From: Planctomycetota bacterium
Lineage (GTDB): Bacteria; Planctomycetota; Planctomycetia; Pirellulales; S012-138
Length of the DNA stretch: 13,785 bases
Assembly: GCA_026982835.1 (NCBI GenBank)
Contig: JALSGI010000598.1
Coordinates: 1 to 13,785, forward strand
Reading direction: 5' to 3'
This document shows positions 1-5,422 of the stretch, piece after piece. Within the stretch, counting starts at the first letter, position 1, and each line of letters begins with the position of its first letter. The notes under the pieces were generated by a model. The model searched no databases. It was not told the origin of the DNA and saw only the letters and a program-made list of their open reading frames with translations. Made by a program: the position numbers and the translations under genes.

Positions 1-345
1 CGCCAGGTGGCGTGGCGTGTTTATTGTCTGCCTGATGGCGTGGAGCTTTGGGGGCCCCGGCAGCCCGGCCCCTGGACCCCGCAAGTGGAAATCCACCGCC
101 AGGGGCGCGTGGCTCTGGTGCCGCTTCGGCCCGGTCGGGTGCGGCTGGGGTGGGACCAACTGGCCTGGCACCCTGGCCCGCCGCAGGAGAAACTGCCGGG
201 GCTGAAGCTAGAGCCGCTGGAGCGTTCGCTGCGAGAACGCTTCAAGAACTGGCTCGACTGGGAAAAGGAAACCCCCGTGGCGGAACTGCCCCTGGGCGGG
301 CTGGCCGCCACGCTGAAAAAAACCTTGCGGCTGCTCCGCCGCTGA
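1..345 (+). CDS. hypothetical protein, probably 5'-truncated by the window edge
   Basis: The frame is open from the first base to a TGA at 343-345. A GTG at 7 is a possible start, but no upstream sequence is left to show a ribosome binding site, so the true start may lie outside the window. About 112 to 114 residues are visible. The first half is rich in proline, glycine, tryptophan and short beta-like stretches. The end is helical and basic (RERFKNWLDWEK near residues 77-88, then a leucine/arginine-rich terminus). I recognise no domain, catalytic motif, signal peptide or membrane segment. It ends 34 bases before a glycosyltransferase gene on the same strand, so it is probably the upstream member of the same surface-glycan operon. 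A role in that pathway is inference only. Coding is supported by its position in an otherwise tightly packed rightward cluster and by the absence of a better frame. Confidence 0.6.
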   Translation, partial: RQVAWRVYCLPDGVELWGPRQPGPWTPQVEIHRQGRVALVPLRPGRVRLGWDQLAWHPGPPQEKLPGLKLEPLERSLRERFKNWLDWEKETPVAELPLGGLAATLKKTLRLLRR

Positions 346-379
346 CCGGAAAACCTGGAACGGAATCCGCGCATCGACG

Positions 380-1483
380 ATGACCCCTTGGCAAGAGGCC
401 CTGGAGGTTTTTCTCATCGGCGGCTCGGCCACCGGGCGTTGCCCCGGCGGGGGCGAAGTGCAGTTGCAGGCCACGGCCCAGGCGCTGCGCGGGCGGGGGC
501 TTGTTGTGCACGAGGAGCTGCTCCGGGGAGAGTGTTTTCCGCCTGGAGCAGTACTGCATCTTTTTGGCAGTCACCGGGAGTTTTTGCCGCTGGTGGAAAA
601 GGCCCGGCGGCAAGGTGTGCCGGTGGTGCTTTCGCCGATTGCCTGGTTCGACGCGGCGGCCCGCTGGGCCGAGCCGGGGCCGTGGCTTCACCGCTTCCGG
701 GGAGCCGCCGCGGTGTGGCTGCGGGCCCGAGGGGTGCGCTGGCCCCAGTGGCGAAGCCGGCTCTACGCCCAGGTGGACCACCTGCTGCCCAACTCCCAGG
801 CCGAGGCGGGGCAGCTTGGACGCTTGTTCGATGTGCCGGCGGAGAAGATCACCGTGGTGCCCAACGGTTGCTGGCCCCGGTTCGCCCACGCCCCCTGGCT
901 GGCCCGGCGGAGCACCCACCCGGTGCTGGCCCGGCGGCGCGGCTACGTTCTGTGCCCGGGACGTATCGAGCCGCGGAAGAACCAGTTGGGGCTGATCCGT
1001 GCCCTGCGCAACCCGCCGCGGGAGCTGGTGCTGCTGGGGGACGTGGTTCCCGGCTGCGAAGACTACCTGCACCAGTGCCGCCGCGAAGCCGGCCCGCAGG
1101 TAAGGTTCGTGCCGGCGGTGCGGCATGGCTCGGCCGACCAGATGGCCGCCTACGCCCATTGCAGTTGCGTGGTGCTGGCCAGTTGGTTCGAAACGCCCGG
1201 GCTGGTGGCCCTGGAGGCGGGAGCCTCCGGCGTGCCGCTGGTGCTGCCCCGGGCAGGAGCGGCCCCGGAGTACTTCGGCCCGCTGGCTCGCTACGTGGAC
1301 CCGGGCGACCCGGCTGCCCTGGCCCGCGCCGTGAGTGATGCCTGCCACCAGGGGCGCAACCCCCGGCTGGCTCGCCTGGTGCAAGACCACTTTACCTGGC
1401 AGCACGCAGCGGCCGTAACGCTTGAGGTTTACCGGCGCGTGCTGGGGGCCAAGAGAGAAAAAACCACTGCGGAGAGCAACTAA
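380..1483 (+). CDS. glycosyltransferase, GT4 (group 1) family
   Basis: The product is predicted to transfer a sugar from a nucleotide-sugar donor to a growing surface polysaccharide or lipid-linked glycan at the cytoplasmic face of the inner membrane. It has 367 residues, a normal length for a GT-B fold enzyme. The N-terminal half carries a GGGEVQL segment (about residues 24-30), typical of the GT4 acceptor domain. The donor domain starts near GRIEPRKNQ (194-202). It contains the EX7E signature, E271 and E279 in SWFETPGLVALEAG, followed by GVPLVLP and a PEYFG...YVDPGDP segment, which are the usual C-terminal GT4 motifs. There is no signal peptide or transmembrane helix. ATG 380 is the first good start after the upstream stop, although its Shine-Dalgarno sequence is weak. 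The next gene begins 13 bases after the stop, which suggests co-transcription with the GT9 gene. The donor and acceptor sugars cannot be read from the sequence. Confidence 0.9.
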   Translation: MTPWQEALEVFLIGGSATGRCPGGGEVQLQATAQALRGRGLVVHEELLRGECFPPGAVLHLFGSHREFLPLVEKARRQGVPVVLSPIAWFDAAARWAEPGPWLHRFRGAAAVWLRARGVRWPQWRSRLYAQVDHLLPNSQAEAGQLGRLFDVPAEKITVVPNGCWPRFAHAPWLARRSTHPVLARRRGYVLCPGRIEPRKNQLGLIRALRNPPRELVLLGDVVPGCEDYLHQCRREAGPQVRFVPAVRHGSADQMAAYAHCSCVVLASWFETPGLVALEAGASGVPLVLPRAGAAPEYFGPLARYVDPGDPAALARAVSDACHQGRNPRLARLVQDHFTWQHAAAVTLEVYRRVLGAKREKTTAESN

Positions 1484-1496
1484 GCGACGGCAGACG

Positions 1497-2804
1497 ATGC
1501 GCTTTGTTCCCATTGAACACGGATACCCCGAGCCCCAGCCCCACTGGCGGCGCTACCGTATTCGGCAACGCCGGCGGTGGTATCGCTATGTGCGTCGGCG
1601 ATGGCGGGTGCTGTTTGCCCTGCTGGATGCCGTGGGCTACGTGCTGTTTTTCCCTTGGTGGGTGCGTCGCCGGGGGGCGTTTGGGCAGTGCAGCCGCCAG
1701 GGGGCGAAGCTGCTGCTGGTGCAGTTGGATCGCACGGGGGATGCCATCTTGAGCACGGGGCTGGTGCGGGCGCTGAAGCAGCTGTTCCCCGCCGCCCGGC
1801 TGGACGTGCTCTGTGTGCCCTGGAATGCGGAGGTGTTCCAGGCCCAACCGGAGGTGGATCGGGTGTGGGTGATGCCCACCAGCCGCTTCGCCCGGGGGAG
1901 CCGTCGCGGCTGGTTGCGGGAAATCTGGCGCTGGGGGCGGCTGTTGCGGAGCCAGCGCTACACGCTAGGGATCGATCCCCGGGGCGAGGCCCCTCATGCC
2001 CTGCTGCTGTGGTTGGCCGGATGCCGGGTGCGGCTGGGATTCGGCTGCGGCGGGGGCGGTTTTTGGCTCACGCACCGGGCGCGGTTCCAGCCGGAAGAAC
2101 ACGAAATCCTCCGCCGCCGGGAGTTGCTGGCGGCCCTGGGAGCGGATGTAGCGGGACTGGAGCTGGCCCCCTGTTGGCCGGTCCGGCACAGCAGGAAGGC
2201 ATCCCACGGGGAGCAAAGAGGGCACTCCTTGCGCGTGGTCTGCCACCTGGGAGCCGGCACCCCGGCCAAGCAGTGGCCCTGGGAATACTGGCAACAACTA
2301 GTGGCTTGGCTGTTGGAGGAGCAAGGGGCCGAGGTGCACCTGGTGGGCGGCTCCGAGGACCGGGAGCGGGCCTGGCAGTTGCAAAGGCAACTGGGGCATC
2401 CGGCCCGGCTGCACGACCACACCGGGCGGCTCTCCTGGCCGGAAGTGGCCGAGCTGCTGGCTGAGGCCGAGCTTTGCATCGGGGCCGATTCGGCCGTGGT
2501 GCACCTGGCCGCGGCGGTGGGTTGCCCGGTGGTGGCCCTTTTCAGCCGCACCAACCAGGCCCGGCTATGGCGTCCCTGGGGCCGGGGGGTGGTGCTTCAA
2601 GGGCAGGTGCCCTGCGGGCCATGCCACCGGGAAAGTTGTCCGGTGGCGGAACACCCTTGCATGCGTTGGCTCACTCCGGCGGTGGTGCGGGGGGTGGTGG
2701 AGGAGCAGTTAAAGGGACAGCAAGATACAAATATCTCAATTGTTTCTCCCAAAATTTTGTTGCATTCCACGCCCAGCAAGCCCTATAATGCAGCCGATAC
2801 ATAA
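1497..2804 (+). CDS. glycosyltransferase, GT9 family (heptosyltransferase-like, WaaF/RfaF type)
   Basis: GT9 enzymes such as WaaC/WaaF add heptose or related sugars to LPS-like cores; the actual substrate here is unknown. I chose ATG 1497 (435 residues) because it lies 13 bases after the GT4 stop. A start at 1422 would run well inside the GT4 gene. Residues 1-37 are strongly basic, followed by a hydrophobic stretch (about 38-55, VLFALLDAVGYVLFFPWW) that could attach the enzyme to the membrane. The conserved core starts at KLLLVQLDRTGDAILS (R79-D82). It continues with HLGAGTPAKQWPWEYW (250-265), the donor-binding segment GADSAVVHLAAAVGCPVVAL (329-348), and the C-terminal cysteine cluster C373, C376, C381, C388 often seen in GT9 proteins. 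The family fold appears to end near residue 408. The remaining residues are encoded by AT-rich DNA unlike the rest of the gene, and this segment contains a probable promoter for the downstream gene. Confidence 0.88.
   Translation: MRFVPIEHGYPEPQPHWRRYRIRQRRRWYRYVRRRWRVLFALLDAVGYVLFFPWWVRRRGAFGQCSRQGAKLLLVQLDRTGDAILSTGLVRALKQLFPAARLDVLCVPWNAEVFQAQPEVDRVWVMPTSRFARGSRRGWLREIWRWGRLLRSQRYTLGIDPRGEAPHALLLWLAGCRVRLGFGCGGGGFWLTHRARFQPEEHEILRRRELLAALGADVAGLELAPCWPVRHSRKASHGEQRGHSLRVVCHLGAGTPAKQWPWEYWQQLVAWLLEEQGAEVHLVGGSEDRERAWQLQRQLGHPARLHDHTGRLSWPEVAELLAEAELCIGADSAVVHLAAAVGCPVVALFSRTNQARLWRPWGRGVVLQGQVPCGPCHRESCPVAEHPCMRWLTPAVVRGVVEEQLKGQQDTNISIVSPKILLHSTPSKPYNAADT
2723..2759. repeat. two AT-rich palindromes just upstream of the promoter boxes
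   Basis: AGATA-CAAA-TATCT occupies 2723-2736. The perfect 10-base palindrome CAAAATTTTG occupies 2750-2759 and abuts the candidate -35 box. Both lie within the last codons of the GT9 gene. Dyads placed like this can be operators or UP-like elements, but no specific regulator can be named. They may also be chance features of an AT-rich stretch. Confidence 0.3.
2760..2789 (+). promoter_or_regulatory. probable sigma70-type promoter for the DUF1501 gene, inside the GT9 3' end
   Basis: A perfect TATAAT lies at 2784-2789. An imperfect TTGCAT lies at 2760-2765, giving an 18-base spacer. The surroundings (about 2715-2830) are clearly AT-rich against the GC-rich genes on both sides, which fits a promoter. 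Transcription would begin near 2796 and leave an untranslated leader of roughly 195 bases before the GTG at 2990. Seen directly: the boxes and the base composition. Promoter activity is inferred. Confidence 0.6.
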
Positions 2805-2873
2805 AAGCGTGCTGATGTTTTTAACGATCCTCGCGTAACATCCTCACGCCTACCATCAATAGCCCATTGGAAC

Positions 2874-2910
2874 GACCTCGGAGGCAACCGGCAGCACCGG
2901 GTTGCCGGTC
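2874..2910 (+). promoter_or_regulatory. leader hairpin in the DUF1501 5' region
   Basis: The intergenic stretch 2805-2989 (185 bases) has no gene. It contains an inverted repeat: GGCAACC (2883-2889) pairs with GGTTGCC (2900-2906), and the outer GACC (2874-2877) pairs with GGTC (2907-2910), leaving a five-base bulge on the left side. No T-run follows, so it is not a classical terminator. If the promoter at 2760-2789 is used, this folds in the mRNA leader about 80 bases before the start codon. Its function is unknown. Confidence 0.4.
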
Positions 2911-2975
2911 CCCCCAAGCGAAGCCTACCCCAAGATGCAGCCTGTTATCGGAATCGGGCTGCTCCACGCCACTAG

Positions 2976-2980
2976 GGAGG
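2976..2980 (+). promoter_or_regulatory. ribosome binding site fixing the GTG start of the DUF1501 gene
   Basis: GGAGG is followed by nine bases and then GTG at 2990. It decides the start against the longer frame opening at 2867, which would place a proline-rich tract in front of the Tat signal. A TTG at 2993 is the only other near candidate. Confidence 0.7.
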
Positions 2981-2989
2981 GAACGAGCC

Positions 2990-4303
2990 GTGTTGACCAT
3001 CTACAGCAACCGCCGCACTCGGGACTGCGAAGGGCACACGCGACGCGAGTTTTTGAAAGTGGGGGCCCTGGGAGCCAGCGGCTTGACGTTGGCCACGCTG
3101 CTGGAGGCGCGTGCCCGAGCCGCCGCCGAAGGCAAACCCACCAAGGACACTTCGGTGGTCTGGTTGTGGCTCAGCGGCGGGCCCACCCACATCGAAACCT
3201 TCGACCCCAAGATGACCGCCCCCAGCGAGTATCGCAGTGTAACCGGCGAGGTGCGTACCTCGCTGCCAGGGGTGACCATCGGTGGCACCTTCCCCAAGAT
3301 GGCCCGCGTGGTCGATAAAATGGCCCTGGTCCGCTCTTTCGCCCACACCAACAGCGGACACGGCGGGGGGACGCACTTCGTGATGACCGGGTACGACAAC
3401 CGCACCATCGACAACGGCGGACTGCCCACCCGGCCCTCGATGGGCTCGATCCTGGCCCGGGTGCGCGGCCCCAACCACCCGGTGACCGGCATGCCCACTT
3501 ACGTGCGGCTCGGGGGGATTGGCTCGGATGGACCGGCGTTTCTGGGCGCGGCCTATGCCCCGTTTGATCCCAACGGGGAAGCACGGCGCAACATGACCCT
3601 CTCGCTGCCCGAAGAGCGACTGGCCCAGCGCCGAGCATTGCTCAAGGGCCTGGACAACATCAATCGCAAGGTGGACGCCAGCGGGCTGATGGAGGGCTTG
3701 AGCAAGTTCGAGCAGCAGGCCTTCAGCCTGGTGCTGGGCAACGCCCCCAAGGCGTTCGACCTGAGCAACGAAGACCCCCGGGTGGTGGAACGCTACGGCG
3801 GCCGCCGTTCCCGGCTGGGAATGCAGCTGCTGCAAGCCCGGCGATTGTGCGAAGCCGGTTGTGGCTTCGTGACCATCAACTACGGCGGCTGGGACATGCA
3901 CAGCAGCATCGAGCGGGCCATGAAGGCCCGTAGTCCGCAGATGGACCACGCCGTGGCCGCGTTCATCGAGGATGTGTATCAGCGCGGCTTGCAGGAAAAG
4001 ATCCTGCTGGTCATCACCGGCGAGTTCGGCCGCACGCCGCGGGTGAACCGCAACGCCGGCCGCGACCACTGGGCCCCCTTGAGCACGCTGGCCCTGGCCG
4101 GCGGCGGGCTGAAGATGGGCCAGGTGGTCGGCCAGTCGGCCCCCAAGGCCGATGTGCCCCACAGCAAGCCCATCCGCCCGCAAGACCTCATGGCCACCAT
4201 CTTCCACGTGCTGGGGATCGACCTGCGGGTGCAGTTTGTGAACCAGACGGGCCGCCCGGTCTATATGATCGAGGAAGGCGAGCCGATCGCTGAGCTGGTT
4301 TAG
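2990..4303 (+). CDS. DUF1501 family protein, Tat-exported
   Basis: DUF1501 (PF07394) proteins are abundant in planctomycetes. They belong to the alkaline phosphatase/sulfatase-like superfamily, but their reaction is not established. From the GTG at 2990 the protein has 437 residues, a usual length. It begins with a twin-arginine signal: RREFLK at 18-23, then a hydrophobic glycine/alanine/leucine stretch to about residue 46. This implies folding before export to the periplasm. Family motifs follow in order: WLWLSGGPTHIETFDPK (58-74), the GHGGGTHFVMTGY region (123-135), YGGWDMHSS (298-306), GEFGRTPRVNRNAGRDHW (344-361) and RPQDLMATIFHVLGID (396-411). Such genes are often paired with a DUF1549/DUF1553 cytochrome-like gene. 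No such partner lies next to this one; it stands alone between a likely promoter at 2760-2789 and a strong terminator at 4363-4403. The physiological substrate is unknown. Confidence 0.92.
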   Translation: MLTIYSNRRTRDCEGHTRREFLKVGALGASGLTLATLLEARARAAAEGKPTKDTSVVWLWLSGGPTHIETFDPKMTAPSEYRSVTGEVRTSLPGVTIGGTFPKMARVVDKMALVRSFAHTNSGHGGGTHFVMTGYDNRTIDNGGLPTRPSMGSILARVRGPNHPVTGMPTYVRLGGIGSDGPAFLGAAYAPFDPNGEARRNMTLSLPEERLAQRRALLKGLDNINRKVDASGLMEGLSKFEQQAFSLVLGNAPKAFDLSNEDPRVVERYGGRRSRLGMQLLQARRLCEAGCGFVTINYGGWDMHSSIERAMKARSPQMDHAVAAFIEDVYQRGLQEKILLVITGEFGRTPRVNRNAGRDHWAPLSTLALAGGGLKMGQVVGQSAPKADVPHSKPIRPQDLMATIFHVLGIDLRVQFVNQTGRPVYMIEEGEPIAELV

Positions 4304-4362
4304 AGTTCCACGGGCTTTGCAAGCTTGCAGCCTGCACCAAGGACTGCCACAGCCCAAACGAG

Positions 4363-4403
4363 CCGAGGCGACCTTCCCCCAGGGAGGTCGCCTCGGTGTT
4401 TTT
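4363..4403 (+). terminator. strong Rho-independent terminator of the DUF1501 gene
   Basis: CCGAGGCGACC (4363-4373) pairs perfectly with GGTCGCCTCGG (4386-4396). The stem can extend inward by up to four more pairs, one of them G-T, leaving a four-base loop. TGTTTTT (4397-4403) follows at once. It lies 59 bases after the DUF1501 stop. On the opposite strand the hairpin is followed only by CTCGTTTGG, so it would be a weaker terminator for the convergent gene ending at 4446. Confidence 0.93.
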
Positions 4404-4445
4404 GACCATAGGGGCCACCGTCCCGGAAAGCCAGAGCCGGGGGGC

Positions 4446-4931
4446 TTACAATTCCTCTTCCAGATCCGAAAGCGGCCCTCCGTCGGGACCCAGCAGGGCG
4501 TCGTCTTCGTCCTCTTCGCCCTCGTCCTCGAAGACCACCGGCACCAGCACCTTCCAGCCCTGGTCGCCCTCGTACATGAGGATCTGTTGCAGGCCGATGG
4601 TGCCGTCGGGGAACTGTTGCAGCTCGGTGGCCACATAGATGCCTTGCTCCTCGGGGAGCGACTCCAGTTGCACGATCTCGGTCACCACGCCTTTGAGGTC
4701 GGGGAACCCTTCTTCCTGCATGGCGGCGCGGAAGGCAGCCTCCAGGGTTTCGGCGGCTTCTTGCAGCACTTGCTCGTCGGAGGCCAGCTCGGGGTTGATC
4801 TGCCGGAGCATGATGCGGGCTTCGGCGTGGAAGTCCTTGCACGCCACGGCCTGGTCCAAGTCTTCCTGGCGGAACGCTTCTTCCAGCGCGTGCAGGGCTT
4901 CCTGGGCGGTTGCAAATTGGGTCTGACTCAT
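4446..4931 (-). CDS. hypothetical protein with acidic C-terminal tail
   Basis: I do not recognise a named family. The predicted protein has 161 residues and no signal peptide or membrane segment, so it is probably cytoplasmic. Residues 8-35 and 50-72 look helical (EALHALEEAFRQEDLDQAVA and a glutamate/alanine-rich helix). Residues 80-135 look like a series of beta strands ending in GWKVLVPVVF. This helix-then-sheet order is reminiscent of NTF2-like proteins, but that is a weak structural guess. Residues 134-161 form a strongly acidic tail (EDEGEEDEDD, then DLEEEL). ATG 4931 is preferred because AGGAG on this strand (4942-4938) is six bases upstream; an in-frame GTG at 4934 would be only three bases from it. 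The gene converges on the DUF1501 gene and is divergent from the giant gene at 5423, with its own promoter. Confidence 0.8.
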   Translation of the reverse strand: MSQTQFATAQEALHALEEAFRQEDLDQAVACKDFHAEARIMLRQINPELASDEQVLQEAAETLEAAFRAAMQEEGFPDLKGVVTEIVQLESLPEEQGIYVATELQQFPDGTIGLQQILMYEGDQGWKVLVPVVFEDEGEEDEDDALLGPDGGPLSDLEEEL

Positions 4932-4989
4932 CACCTACTCCTGAAACGGAAACCAGAGGGAGCTACCGCTCCCCGAAAAAACCTCCCCC

Positions 4990-5019
4990 ATTGTAGAATC
5001 TGCCCGGGGGTTCCCCCAA
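4990..5019 (-). promoter_or_regulatory. probable promoter of the acidic-tail gene, overlapped by a palindrome
   Basis: Read on the minus strand, TACAAT occupies 4995-4990 and TTGGGG occupies 5019-5014, with an 18-base spacer. The perfect 12-base palindrome GGGGGAACCCCC (5017-5006) overlaps the -35 box and enters the spacer, a typical position for an operator. Transcription would begin near 4983, giving a leader of about 52 bases. The boxes are visible; activity and regulation are inferred. Confidence 0.5.
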
Positions 5020-5289
5020 GCCGATTTGAAAGTTTTGGCAAAAAAGTCCCCCCCTCCCTACCAGGGGAAAACGAACCAAGGCCGCCAGAATCGTAGCGGC
5101 AACGTACACTTGCAACAGAACCTGCCCCGGAGCTCGAAAGAGCCAGAAAAGCACGGCTTTGCCGCCCCGGGGGCCGGGAGGGCGGCGGTTTGAACCTTTT
5201 TCGGGCTTGCCGCGACCCAAGCTGGGGGTTGGCGTTGTTTGGGGTGCCCCGTTGCTTTACCATGCACGAGGCGATCTCCCCGCGTGGAT

Positions 5290-5318
5290 TTGCCGCCTCC
5301 GGGAGAATCTGGGACAAT
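5290..5318 (+). promoter_or_regulatory. probable sigma70-type promoter of the giant PQQ/TPR gene
   Basis: TTGCCG at 5290-5295 and GACAAT at 5313-5318 are separated by 17 bases. The core closely resembles the promoter before the gene at 12895: both read ATTTGC at the -35 end and ACAATGAG at the -10 end. Transcription would begin near 5325, about 98 bases before the ATG at 5423. Confidence 0.6.
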
Positions 5319-5331
5319 GAGGAAAAGGCTG

Positions 5332-5378
5332 CCGCCGCCGTCCCCAACCCGGGATCGCCACTGCGGCGACGGTGGCGG
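5332..5378 (+). promoter_or_regulatory. long leader hairpin before the giant gene
   Basis: CCGCCGCCGTC (5332-5342) pairs over 11 consecutive positions, one of them G-U, with GACGGTGGCGG (5368-5378) across a 25-base loop. It starts a few bases after the predicted transcription start and ends 44 bases before the start codon. No T-run follows. It might stabilise the 5' end of the very long mRNA or affect translation; neither is shown. Confidence 0.5.
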
Positions 5379-5410
5379 AAGGGACGAGACCCCAGGGGCA
5401 GTGTCCTGAC

Positions 5411-5415
5411 AGGAG
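5411..5415 (+). promoter_or_regulatory. ribosome binding site fixing ATG 5423
   Basis: AGGAG is seven bases before ATG 5423. It decides this start over the in-frame GTG at 5372, which lies inside the leader hairpin. The preceding TCCT (5404-5407) could pair with AGGA (5411-5414) and partly hide the site. Confidence 0.75.
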
Positions 5416-5422
5416 TGTGCAG

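Larger units (their letters stand above)
4932..5422. other. 491-base divergent intergenic region
   Basis: No open frame here looks coding. The left end holds the leftward promoter (4990-5019) and the right end the rightward promoter (5290-5318) and leader hairpin. The middle has small dyads: GCTC-GAAA-GAGC (5132-5143), CGGC-TTT-GCCG (5154-5164), and GCCGCCC...GGGCGGC (5161-5186). Then comes GGTTTGAACC with TTTTT directly after it (5187-5201). A structured small RNA in 5120-5205 is possible, but I match it to no known RNA family. Confidence 0.45.

Noticed and set aside
242..1513. 423-codon minus-strand open frame opposite the GT4 gene
   Set aside because: It is opposite a gene with intact GT4 motifs and has no recognisable motif or ribosome site.
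2867..2989. Upstream extension of the DUF1501 gene to 2867
   Set aside because: The extra 41 residues are proline- and cysteine-rich, encode the leader hairpin and precede the Tat signal. GGAGG at 2976-2980 supports GTG 2990.
2972..4636. 554-codon minus-strand open frame across the DUF1501 gene
   Set aside because: It overlaps the unmistakable DUF1501 gene and runs through its terminator into the acidic-tail gene; it is a composition shadow.
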